Shown here in pieces: positions 47,104 through 56,000 of a DNA stretch of 64,000 bases. Every line of letters starts with the position of its first letter. Position 1 is the stretch's first letter. Under the pieces are notes generated by a model that saw only the letters and a list, made by a program, of their open reading frames with translations, was not told the origin of the DNA and ran no database searches. The position numbers were made by a program, and so were the translations under genes. This stretch comes from Phycisphaera sp. (GTDB lineage Bacteria; Planctomycetota; Phycisphaerae; Phycisphaerales; SM1A02): assembly GCA_016124975.1 (NCBI GenBank), contig WGMP01000004.1, forward strand, positions 62,001 through 126,000. Direction: 5' to 3'.

Positions 47104-48393
47104 TCAGCCGAGCGGGCGCAGGCCGCTCGACACGCTGGTGCGATACGCGAGGATCGAGGGGACGAGGCCCGCAAGGCCCGCGAGCGCCGTCGTGCTCATG
47201 GCGACGATGATCGCAGCTCGGGGGTCGAGCGCGGGCGCGATGACGATGCCGTGCGCCGCGAGCATCCATTGCGTCGCCGCGAAGAGGACGAGGACGCACA
47301 ACGCGACGCCCGCCCCTGCGCCGGCGAGTCCGATCAGGGTGCTCTCGGTGAGGACGAGCCAGAAGATGCGCGCGCGGCTCGCGCCGAGGACTCGGAGGAT
47401 CGCGACCTGCCTGCGGCGCTCCGCCATCGAGTTGATCATCGAGAGGAGGATCGCCGCCGCGGCGGTGACGAGCGTCGCCGCGGCCATGGCCACGAAGAGG
47501 ACATCGAGGCTCGACACGATGTCGAAGAGCCTCCGCACCTCGTTCGCGGGCATCGCCACCGTGATCGATCCGTCGCGGCGGAGGCGTTCGTACTGCGAGA
47601 CGAGCGCGGGCGGCGCGGAGTTCGGGTCGCGCGAAGGAAGCCTGAGCAGGACGCCCGTGACCACCCGGTCGGAGTCGGCGAGGTCGGCTTCCGTGACCGT
47701 GCGGTGCGCCCCTTCGCGCTCGAAGCGGTCATGGGCGTGGAGGATCCAGGTCGACTCGAGGTTTGAGAAGAGCGCGCGGTCGTGCGGGGAGCCTGTCGGC
47801 TTGAGGATGCCGACGACCTCGTAGGCGTACTCCTCGTGGACATGCGCGTGGTCGTGCGCGTGGTCGCCGCCTTCGCGCGAGAGATGCGAGCCGTGCGTGA
47901 GGACGATGCGGGCGCCGAGCCGCAGGCCTGATTCGCGCGCAACCGAGCTTCCGACGACGATCTCGAAGTTCTTCTCGAACGGGCGGCCCTCCGCGAGGAC
48001 CCATGGCTCGCCCGCGACCGGCTCGAACACGCGGAAGAACTCGGGGACGGTGGCGACGACGGGGAACGAGCGGTAGCTGTCGCCGATCGCGGTCGGGACG
48101 AACATCGCCCATGGGAAGCTCTCGCGCAGCTCCGCAAGCTTCGCCGCATCGATCGGCGCGCGCGGCGCGTTCGCGTAGAAGAGTCCGTTGAGGACCGAGA
48201 CGAGCGGGCTTCCGTCGCGAGAGACGAGCAGATGGGCGTTGCCCGTGCCGCGCTCGAAGGCGCGCTCGCCCGCGCTGCGGAGCGAGAGGATCGCGAGGAG
48301 CAGGCCTGCGCTCAGCGCCACGAGCGTGACGACGGTGGCCGTCGAGAAGAGGCGGGTGCGCAGGCTGCGGAGGACGATCGAGAGGTCGCTCAT
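47104..48393 (-). CDS. FtsX/MacB-type ABC permease with His-rich loop
   Basis: This 429-residue permease has one N-terminal membrane helix (ATVVTLVALSAGLLLAIL), a large periplasmic domain, and three C-terminal helices in the FtsX arrangement (VLFVAMAAATLVTAAAAILLSMI, a loop RRRQVAILRVLGASRARIFWLVLTE, then two more). In the periplasmic part a His cluster, GGDHAHDHAHVHEEY, suggests metal binding. Its ATG overlaps the ATPase stop (ATGA), with GGAGG upstream. The DUF3299 protein follows. A zinc-linked role is inferred from context and the His cluster; a lipoprotein-release role like LolCE is the alternative. Confidence 0.85.
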   Translation of the reverse strand: MSDLSIVLRSLRTRLFSTATVVTLVALSAGLLLAILSLRSAGERAFERGTGNAHLLVSRDGSPLVSVLNGLFYANAPRAPIDAAKLAELRESFPWAMFVPTAIGDSYRSFPVVATVPEFFRVFEPVAGEPWVLAEGRPFEKNFEIVVGSSVARESGLRLGARIVLTHGSHLSREGGDHAHDHAHVHEEYAYEVVGILKPTGSPHDRALFSNLESTWILHAHDRFEREGAHRTVTEADLADSDRVVTGVLLRLPSRDPNSAPPALVSQYERLRRDGSITVAMPANEVRRLFDIVSSLDVLFVAMAAATLVTAAAAILLSMINSMAERRRQVAILRVLGASRARIFWLVLTESTLIGLAGAGAGVALCVLVLFAATQWMLAAHGIVIAPALDPRAAIIVAMSTTALAGLAGLVPSILAYRTSVSSGLRPLG

Positions 48394-49094
48394 GCCGCCA
48401 CCTCCGCGTGGGCGCTTGCCGCGGCGCCGAGGCGCTCGACGCGCGGGAAGTGCGGCTCGACCGCAGGGTCGTGCGAGACGACGAGCAGCGCTGCGCCTTG
48501 CTCGCGGCATGCGTCGCGGAGGACGCGGAGCGCGTTGACGGCGTTCTCAGGGTCGAGCGAGGCGGTCGGCTCGTCGGCGAGGACAAGCGTCGGCCTGCAG
48601 GCGAGCGCGCGCGCGATCGCGACGCGCTGCTGCTGTCCGACGGAGAGCTCCTCCACGCGGGCGTCGAGGTCCTCGAGCCCGAGCGAGCGGAGCAGGTTGT
48701 CCGCGCGCGCGGCGCGCTCCGCGGCGGGCGAGTCGGCCATGAGGAGCGCGGCGAGGACATTCTCGCGGGCGGTGAAGCCAGTCAGGAGGTGGAAGGTCTG
48801 GAAGACCATCCCGATCTCGCGGCCGCGGAAACGGTCGCGCGCGGCGCCGCGCAGGGCGTTGATCTCGGTGCCGCCGACAAGGACGGACCCGGACGAGGGG
48901 TCGAGGAGTCCCGCGATCAGCTGAAGCAGCGTGCTCTTGCCGCATCCAGAGCGGCCGACGAGCAGCATCTCCTCGCCTGCGGCGAGCGTGAGCGAGGGGA
49001 GCACGAGCTCGAACGGCTTGCGGCCGCGCTCGCCCGCTCGGGCAAAGCGGATCCCGCGGACCTCGAGCGCTGGGGGCTTGGGTTCAGTTCGCAT
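48390..49094 (-). CDS. ABC transporter ATPase, LolD/MacB type
   Basis: This 234-residue nucleotide-binding subunit has Walker A VGRSGCGKST, the Q-loop MVFQTFHLL, the signature LSVGQQQRVAIARAL, Walker B LVLADEPT and the H-loop VVSHD. It pairs with the FtsX-type permease downstream (4-bp overlap). ATG 49094 is supported by TACAGT eight bases upstream; an ATG-like start further up lacks this. The LSVGQQQ form of the signature is common in LolD-like proteins. Confidence 0.92.
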   Translation of the reverse strand: MRTEPKPPALEVRGIRFARAGERGRKPFELVLPSLTLAAGEEMLLVGRSGCGKSTLLQLIAGLLDPSSGSVLVGGTEINALRGAARDRFRGREIGMVFQTFHLLTGFTARENVLAALLMADSPAAERAARADNLLRSLGLEDLDARVEELSVGQQQRVAIARALACRPTLVLADEPTASLDPENAVNALRVLRDACREQGAALLVVSHDPAVEPHFPRVERLGAAASAHAEVAA

Positions 49095-49102
49095 GGCGTG
49101 CG

Positions 49103-49108
49103 ACTGTA
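49103..49108 (-). promoter_or_regulatory. -10 box TACAGT, leaderless type
   Basis: TACAGT ends 8 nt before the ATG at 49094 and would drive the ATPase, permease and DUF3299 genes. I saw no convincing Zur-type palindrome beside it. Confidence 0.5.
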
Positions 49109-49290
49109 GCCCATCGCTCTCGTTTGATCGAACGCCGTCCCTCAAATGTCGTGCATGAGATGACCTTCATCCGATGCCCCGCGGGGAGTGTCCCGAGCGG
49201 AGCGCCAGCGCCTTCAGGTCGGCGCCGCGAGGGATGGCCGCCGCGCGGATGCGGCGCAATCGCCCGCGCCATCGCGGGGCGCGGGCTCGG

Positions 49291-49296
49291 TAGGAT
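49291..49296 (+). promoter_or_regulatory. -10 box TAGGAT, leaderless type
   Basis: TAGGAT ends 7 nt before the ATG at 49304. It overlaps the alternative ATG at 49295, so 49304 is preferred. Confidence 0.45.
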
Positions 49297-49303
49297 GGCC
49301 CGA

Positions 49304-49894
49304 ATGCTCCCGCGTTCCCTCGCTTCCGCAATCCAGGTCTCTGCCGTGCTGTCTGCGCTCGCCCTCCTCGGCGCGTGCTCGGGCGGTTCGCTTGTTTCGT
49401 CCACGATCGCGCCCGCGTCGCATGGTGCGGATGCATGGCGTGGCGAGCCGAGCCGATGGTTCCTGGAGTCTCCGTGGATCGAGGTGCGCGAGGAGAAGAG
49501 CGGAGCGCGTCGCGCGCTGGTGCCGACCGGCGGTTCCGCGGGTGCGCAGGACGCAGGATGGCGGCGCACGCCTGGTGTCGACGGAGCGATGTCGCGCGAA
49601 GTCTCGGATGCGCCGAGCGGCGCGCGGGTGGTCGAGCACGCGACGGCCGTGCGCGCGGAGAGCGGCACGCTGGTCCTCGAGCGCACGGTCGAGGTCATCG
49701 CGCTTCCCGCGGGGTTCGAGCTGACGATGCATCTGCCGCTTTCCAAGCGCGGCCCGTCCTCGCGAGACGCTGCGGATCGACGCCGCGTCGACTGGACCGT
49801 GCACGGTGCACCGCTCGGTGCGCTGTGGGGCGAGGAGTCGCATTTCGTCGTGCTCGGACGCGACGAGGCGACGCGCATCACGCTCCGGCCGTGA
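49304..49894 (+). CDS. Lipoprotein, unknown function
   Basis: This 196-residue protein has an N-terminal lipoprotein signal (MLPRSLASAIQVSAVLSALALLGAC). The rest is a predicted beta-rich domain (WFLESPWIEVREEKSGARRALV; VEHATAVRAESGTLVLERTVEVIALPAGFELTMHLPL). No family was recognised. The gene is divergent from the zinc-type ABC operon. Support comes from the intact lipobox, the leaderless-type start, and a terminator hairpin at 49938-49967 just after the stop. Confidence 0.65.
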   Translation: MLPRSLASAIQVSAVLSALALLGACSGGSLVSSTIAPASHGADAWRGEPSRWFLESPWIEVREEKSGARRALVPTGGSAGAQDAGWRRTPGVDGAMSREVSDAPSGARVVEHATAVRAESGTLVLERTVEVIALPAGFELTMHLPLSKRGPSSRDAADRRRVDWTVHGAPLGALWGEESHFVVLGRDEATRITLRP

Positions 49895-49937
49895 GCGTGC
49901 GCCTTGCGGTCGTCGGGATCCTGAGGTCTGGAAGACG

Positions 49938-49967
49938 CGACAGCCGGGCCGTCGGGCCCGGCTGTCG
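49938..49967. terminator. Hairpin between convergent genes
   Basis: A perfect 13-bp stem (CGACAGCCGGGCC at 49938-49950 with its complement at 49955-49967) encloses a GTCG loop. The T-run is poor on both sides, so termination may rely on the hairpin alone. Confidence 0.6.
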
Positions 49968-50126
49968 TGCGAGTCAGCGAGCCAGCGCGGCGCGTCCGCC
50001 GCGCGTGGATCGATCGGGGCGCGCGGTCACGCGTCCCCGCCCCAAAGCTCTCTTCCCACGCTTCTCTTCCCGAGATTCCTCGGGCACGCGGGCGGTGCGC
50101 GCTCCTTCGCCCGTCGATGGACCAGA

Positions 50127-50468
50127 TCACTCCCAGCCGTTTGCGCCGAAGTCGGGCCGCTCATCTTCGCGCGGCTCCTCGGCCGGCGGCTCGGGCGGGC
50201 GGTTCCGCTGGCGGTTCGACTGCTCGATGATGCGGCGAAGGTAGGCGTTCTCGCGACGGGTCGCCTCGAGATCGAACACAAGGTACTTGACGCTCAGGCG
50301 GAGATAGTCGAGCGCTTCCTGCAGCTCGCCCATCGAATGCTGCACGCGCGCGCGGCGCGCCTCGACATCTTCGGCGGCAACCGCTGCATCGGGCGCCTGG
50401 GCGGCGGGAAGGTCGCGGATGCGCTCAAGGATGTGATTCATCTTCTCCTGAAAGCTGGTCTCGTCCAT
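50127..50468 (-). CDS. Small coiled-coil protein, unknown function
   Basis: This 113-residue protein has two heptad-rich stretches (SFQEKMNHILERIRDL and VQHSMGELQEALDYLRLSVKYLVFDLEATRRENAYLRRIIE), an acidic Pro-rich tail, and no catalytic motif or signal. The ATG at 50468 is well supported by GAGGAG about 8 nt upstream. Its layout suggests a scaffold or regulatory partner. It is transcribed in the same direction as the DUF3553 gene upstream, with a 216-bp gap. Confidence 0.72.
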   Translation of the reverse strand: MDETSFQEKMNHILERIRDLPAAQAPDAAVAAEDVEARRARVQHSMGELQEALDYLRLSVKYLVFDLEATRRENAYLRRIIEQSNRQRNRPPEPPAEEPREDERPDFGANGWE

Positions 50469-50684
50469 TGTTCTCTCCTCGTATTCGGTTGTGCGGTCCT
50501 GAGAGGTGGTGTGTGCCGCGGCTTCGCGGAACCGACACCACATCGCAACGACCGTGCCAACTTCGGAGGAAAAGATCGATTGGAGCGCACCCGTGGCGCG
50601 CTTCTGATTTTCTCGGGCTTGCCCGCGCATCCGTCGCAGACCTCGTTCGGTCTGTGCGGCCTGCTGCGCGCGCGCCACAGGTGT

Positions 50685-51299
50685 TCAGCGCACCTTGTCG
50701 AACTTCTGCAACACCGTGAGCGCCGAGCGCGGGGCGTCGGCGAGAAGCGTGTCGACCGGTTCGCGGCGGCGGCGGAACTCGTTCACGAGCCTCGTGAGCG
50801 CGAGGTCGCGCTCGAGCGCCCAGTTCTTGTAGAAAGCCTCGAGCTCGATGCGCGTGAAGCGCGAGAGCGGATCGTCGAGCCCGCTCTGCGCCACGGCCCA
50901 GTCGATCAGCTTGGCGCCTGCGTCGAAGCGGTAGAGCGACAGGATGTTCTTCAGCCGCCGCTCGGGCAGGAGGAAGGGATCCGTGGCGTCGGGCGGGAGC
51001 TCCGACATCGCCTGCTCGGGCTTCTTCTGGGCGATCGCGCCGAGCCAGCCGCCTTCCGATGCGATCTCGCGCGCGGCGAAGGTGTGCTCGGCGGCGCCCG
51101 TTCCCTCGACCACCTCGAGGTCGGCGGCGCTTGCGAGGAGCGTCTTCAGCCCCGCGTTCGCGAAGCGGATCCAGAGCCGCTGGTCGCGGGCGCCCGCGCG
51201 GGTGAGCGTCTCGATTCGCACAACGCTCCCCGCGCCCCATTCGGGGCGCTGGCGGTGGCGGACTTGCATTCCTTGCGTGAACATCGTGGGAGTGAGCAT
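50685..51299 (-). CDS. DUF3553-type N-terminal domain protein, unknown function
   Basis: This 204-residue soluble protein has an N-terminal beta domain (about 8-55: GMQVRHRQRPEWGAGSVVRI...RLWIRFANAGLKTLL), matching the short RHPxxPEWGxGxV pattern of DUF3553, often found on UvrD-type helicases and in DNA-related proteins. The remainder is helical and charged (FTRIELEAFYKNWALERDLALTRLVNEFRRRREP). I infer a possible nucleic-acid or transcription link. The ATG at 51299 has no strong upstream signal. It stands alone before a 0.9-kb gene-poor gap. Confidence 0.72.
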   Translation of the reverse strand: MLTPTMFTQGMQVRHRQRPEWGAGSVVRIETLTRAGARDQRLWIRFANAGLKTLLASAADLEVVEGTGAAEHTFAAREIASEGGWLGAIAQKKPEQAMSELPPDATDPFLLPERRLKNILSLYRFDAGAKLIDWAVAQSGLDDPLSRFTRIELEAFYKNWALERDLALTRLVNEFRRRREPVDTLLADAPRSALTVLQKFDKVR

Positions 51300-52210
51300 G
51301 GCGTTCTGACTGGGGTGGCGCGCGTTCGCGCGGGGCGCGAGTCGTGGCGTCGGACTGAGAGCGAGGCTGAGAGAGCCGGGATGGCGGTGGATGCCGCGGG
51401 GAGCGTTCCTGGGATTGCGTGCGACTCGAGCACTTGAGTCCGCGGCAGTTCTTATGACTTCGTCAGGTTCGGGCGGGGAACTCGGTTCTCGAGTGCTGCC
51501 TTGGAGCTCTGGGGGCGAGTGTGATGCTCGGCGCGGTTTCTTGATGCTCGAAGCAAACTCAGGGCCCGAGTCTTGAGAAGAGCTCCGCAGGGAGCTGCTC
51601 ATGTCGGAAGGGCGGAAGAACGGATCGTCGCTGGAAGAGCTCGGACTCTCCGCTGAGCACTGGCGGCGTCAGCCGTCATGCACAGCAGCGACATTCATGA
51701 ACGGGATTCGCCAAGCGGCGTTTCCTCGGAAATCACTGGCAGATCGAGCGCAGACTGAATGACCACGGTCTAACCGATGAAGGCCGCGCCATCGGAACAG
51801 CTTCGCTGCGGCGAGAGACGGCCGTTTGACCGCGTCGGCGGAAACCTCAGCGGTGCATCAGGACTGCCTCAGCAGCATCTCGACAGTTGTGCAAACCGCC
51901 GATTCGCCCGCGGACCCAACGGCCGACTGAACGATCGACTCAATCATCGTCGAAACCGTCGGATCCTTCAGCGACTGTGCGTCGGGGCACGCGACGGAGG
52001 CGGCCGACCGACGCCTGTCCATCGGCGAAAACACCGAGTTCCTGCAACGAAACCACCCGTTCTTCCTCGTGCGGTCTCTCTGCGGGACTATGGGAGTGTA
52101 GCACAGACGCACGCCTTGCAAGTCCATCGCGCCGATTCCGCGTCAGAATTCACCCGCCGAAGCGGCGTGCAGGCACGGTTTCCGAGGTTGCCTTCCCATA
52201 CCCTTGCCGC
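51300..52210. other. Gene-poor region, 911 bp
   Basis: No convincing gene was found on either strand, although the region is long for this gene-dense stretch. GC is a little lower than in the flanks, and several Ser/Thr/Gln-rich short frames are present. A minus-strand frame (51858-52127, ending MIESIVQSAVGSAG...LLRQS) has weak coding appearance but no start signal. It could hold decayed sequence, an RNA, or nothing. Confidence 0.35.
52199..52204 (+). promoter_or_regulatory. -10 box TACCCT, leaderless type
   Basis: TACCCT ends 6 nt before the ATG at 52211 of the phosphodiesterase gene. Confidence 0.5.
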
Positions 52211-53041
52211 ATGCAGCGCCCATCGGACACGGTTCGTATCGCGTTTCTCGGGGACATCAACGGGGCTCCCGGGCGCATGGCGCTCGACCAGCAGTTGCCC
52301 GTTCTTCGGGAGCGTTTCCGCCCCGACCGCATCGTGGCGAACGCCGAGAATGCGCGCAACGGCTCGGGCCTGACGCCCGAGCTCTACGACCAGTTCAGAC
52401 GGCTCGGCATCGACGCGTGCACCCTCGGCGACCACGCCTTCCGCGAGGCGAAGATCATCCCGCTGCTCGACGATCCGTCGAAGGCCGTGTCGCGACCCGC
52501 GAACCTCTCGGCGCGCACTCCTGGAAAGCGTCTGATCCGCATTCCCGCCGACGAGCGGTGCGCGCGCGATCTCTTCGTCATCACGCTCCTCGGACGAATC
52601 AACATCGGCTCTGTGCAGGCGAACGACCCGTTCGAGTGCGCCGACGAGATGCTGGCCGCGATGCCCGAGCGCAATCCGCTCGTGCTCGTCGAGGCGCACA
52701 TGGAGGCGACGAGCGAGAAGGCTGCGATCGCGCGGCACCTCGATGGGCGCGTGGCGGCCGTTCTCGGCACGCACACCCATGTGCCGACCGCCGACGAGCG
52801 CATCTTGCGCGGCGGCACGGCGTTCCAGACGGACGTGGGCATGACCGGTCCGCACGACTCGGTGATCGGGCGCAATCCCGCGGCGGTGCTCAAGCACTTC
52901 ACGACGGGCGTGCATGTTCCCTTCGACATGGGCACTGGCGGAGAGGCCGTGCAGGGCGCGCTCGTCGAGGTCGACCTCGCGACGGGACGCGCGCGATCGA
53001 TCGAACGCATCAATCTCCCCGCGCGCGTGCCGCAGCGGTGA
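52211..53041 (+). CDS. YmdB-family metallophosphoesterase
   Basis: This 276-residue enzyme belongs to the TIGR00282/YmdB family, phosphodiesterases with 2',3'-cyclic nucleotide activity. Metal-ligand motifs are present: GDINGAPGR (D15), ANAEN (E46, N47), EAHMEATSEK (His) and GTHTHVPTAD (two His), then TDVGMTGPHDS. One ligand differs: where relatives have GNH, this protein reads TLGDHAF, with D74 in place of Asn, which could change metal preference. It stands alone; no rny or RNA-decay gene adjoins. It has a leaderless-type start. Confidence 0.9.
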   Translation: MQRPSDTVRIAFLGDINGAPGRMALDQQLPVLRERFRPDRIVANAENARNGSGLTPELYDQFRRLGIDACTLGDHAFREAKIIPLLDDPSKAVSRPANLSARTPGKRLIRIPADERCARDLFVITLLGRINIGSVQANDPFECADEMLAAMPERNPLVLVEAHMEATSEKAAIARHLDGRVAAVLGTHTHVPTADERILRGGTAFQTDVGMTGPHDSVIGRNPAAVLKHFTTGVHVPFDMGTGGEAVQGALVEVDLATGRARSIERINLPARVPQR

Positions 53042-53065
53042 GTCGCGCGCCGCGCGGGGCGGCGG

Positions 53066-56000
53066 TCAAGCGGGCGTCGCGCCCGAGGATGCGTCGCCGT
53101 ATCCGCCGCCACCTGGCGTGAAGACCGTGAAGGTGTCGCCCGCATCGAGCTCGAGCGCAAGGACGCCTGCGTCGAACTCACGGAGTTCGCCCGAGACGAG
53201 CGCCTTCGCGCAACCGACGAGGCCATCGCCGCCGCCGAGGACGCCGCGCGGGGCGTGCCTGCGCCGCGACGCGAAGTGCGAGAGCGACACGGGCGCGAGG
53301 AACTCGTATCCACGCACGAGCCCGTCGCCGCCGCGCCACGCGCCCACGCCGCCCGAGCCACGCCGAACCTCGAAGGAACGCACGACAACGGGCGCGCGTC
53401 GCTCGAGCACCTCGATGTCGGTGAGGCGCGTGTTCGACATGTGCGTGTGGACCGCGCTCGCGCCGTCGCGGCCATGCCCCGCGCCCGCGCCGCCGCCGAG
53501 CGTCTCGTAGACACCGAAGGTCGCATCGCCGAAGAGGACGTTGTTCATCGTGCTCTGGCTCTCGGCCGCGAGCTCGAGCGCGTCGACGAGGACCGCGACC
53601 ACGCTCTGGCTCGTCTCCACATTGCCCGCGACGACGGGCGGGCAGCGCGCGGGATCGGCGTCGAAGGGGGGGTTGAGCATGCCGCTCGGCACGATGAGGT
53701 CGATCGCGCGGAGAAGGCCCTCGTTCATCGGCACGGGCTCGTCGACGAGAAGCCGCAGCGCGTAGAGCGTGGCTGCGGTCGTCACGGCGAGCGGTGCGTT
53801 GAAGTTCCGCGGGTGCGTGGGCGCAGAACCCGAGAAGTCGATGCGCAGGCGGTCGCCTTCGCGGTCGATGGCGACGCGCACGATGCTCCCGTCGTCGAGC
53901 TCGCGCTCGGCATGGCGCCGCGCGGGGCGCATGGCGCGCACCGCGCTTCGCAGCGCGCGCTCGGCGCGGTCGAGCTCTCCAGCGGCGCGCGTCGCGAAGG
54001 CGCCAGGGCCGGTCGTTCGCGCCGTCTCGTGCTCGACGCCGAGCTCCTGCACGAGCCGCGCCACCGCCGAGACGCCGTGGCGCGCGGCGGCAACCTGGGC
54101 GGCGAGGTCGGCGAGGTTCTCGTCTGGATTGCGCGACGGATGCGGCCCGCGCGCGAACCGCTCCCTGCATGCCGCCGCATCGAGGACGCCGCCGCGGACC
54201 GCGAGGAACGGCGCGAGCACAACGCCTTCCTCCGCGAGACTCCGCGCGTCGGGCGGGAACGAGCCCGGTCGCGTGCCTCCGATCTCGGCGTGGTGGGCGC
54301 GCACCGCGACGAACGCGACGCGCGCGCCGTCGACGTGGACGGGCGCGACCACTGTGACATCGGGAAGATGCGATCCGCCGAAGGCGGGATGGTTCGTGAC
54401 GGCGACATCGCCTTCGCGAAGCGTGAGCGCGCCGAGGACGCCGCGTACGCACGCGCCGAGCGCGCCGAGATGGACGGGCAGATGCGGCGCGTTCTGGATA
54501 AGCGTGCCCGTTGCGTCAAGCACGGCGCACGAGAAGTCGAGCCTCTCGCGGATGTTCGGGCTGAGCGCCGTCCGCTCGAGCACCTCTCCCATCGAGAGCG
54601 CGATCGCCTCGAGGCGCGCCGCGAAGAGCTCCTGCTCGGCGACGGTGCAGCGCGCGGGCGGCGCATCGACGCGCTGCGCGACGAGGTCGCCGTGGTCGTC
54701 GACGATGGCGCGCCAGCCGATGTCGAGGACCGCCGTGTCGCCCGTGTCGACGACGATCGCGGGGCCCTCGATCGCGTCGCCTGCGCGAAGCGTGGCGCGC
54801 TCGAGGATGCGCGCATCGACGAAGCGTCCGTGCGAGGCCATGCGCCGTGTCGGGGGCGCTGCGTGGCCGCTTCGACCTGATGCCGCCTGCGACGGTCGCG
54901 GCTCGGCCTCTTCAGGACAAATGCGCGGAACCTCCGCGCGCACGCGCACGGACTCGACCTCGAGCGGGCGCGGCGGGGGCGGTGCGCCGAAGAGCTCCAT
55001 GAAGCGCCGCGCGAACGCCGCGCGCATCTCGCCTGCCGAAGCCGCGTCGACCTCGATCGTCGACTCTTGGCCGAGCAGACGAAGCGAGACGCGCGCGGTG
55101 ACGACCGCCGCCGCGCGCGCGCCCTCGCCGAGCGCCACGCGGGCCTCGCGCTCGGCGCCTTCGATTGCGCGTCGCACCTCGTGCGCATCGTCGGTGAGGA
55201 CCGCGAGGACGGGAACTACCGCGTCGTGCGCGGCCGCCGCATCGAGGACGCCGCGCGCGCAGAGGTAACCCGCGTCCTTCGGGAAGACGATGCGCGCGAT
55301 CCCGAGCCTCTCCGCGATGCCGCACGCGTGTTGTCCGCCTGCGCCGCCGAAGGCGATGAGCGCGTGGTCTGCGGGGTCGGCCGCATCACGCACGACGAGG
55401 CGCTCGATCGCGAGCGCCATGCGCGTGTTCGCGATCTCGAGGAACGCAAGAAGCGTGTCGTCGGGCGTTTCGGTTGCATCGTCGCCGCGCGCGGCGGCGA
55501 GTGCCTGCGATGCGGCGGCGCGGTCGAGCGCGACGCCAGAGACGGCGTCGGGAACGCGGCCGAGGAGAAGGTTGACATCGGTCAAGGTCAGCGGGCCACC
55601 GCGACCCATGCACGCGGAGCCTGGGTTCGCGCCCGCGCTCTCGGGGCCGACGACGCGCTCGCCCGCGCCCACGCCCGAGCGAATGCGCGCGATCGAGCCT
55701 CCGCCCGCCGCGACGGTCTCGATGGCCACGCTCGGCGCGGCCACGGTCGCGCGTCCGACGCGCGCCTCCTGTCGCAGGCCGACGGCGCCGTCGACCACGC
55801 GCGCGACATCGGTGCTGGTGCCGCCCATGTCGAGGCCGACGGCGCGTGCGATTCCGTGGCGGCGCGCGATGGCGGCAACGGCCGCGGCGCCGCCCGCTGG
55901 GCCAGAGAGAAGTGTGTCGCGCGCGAGGAACCGTTCCGCGCCGTGCAGCGTCGCGGCGCTCGTGAAGACACCGACGGAGCGAGGTGCGACGCCCGTCGAA

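Noticed and set aside
51858-52127. Minus-strand 89-codon frame ending MIESIVQSAVGSAG...LLRQS
   Set aside because: There is no start signal, no recognisable family and no consistent codon bias. It is mentioned only as content of the 911-bp gap.
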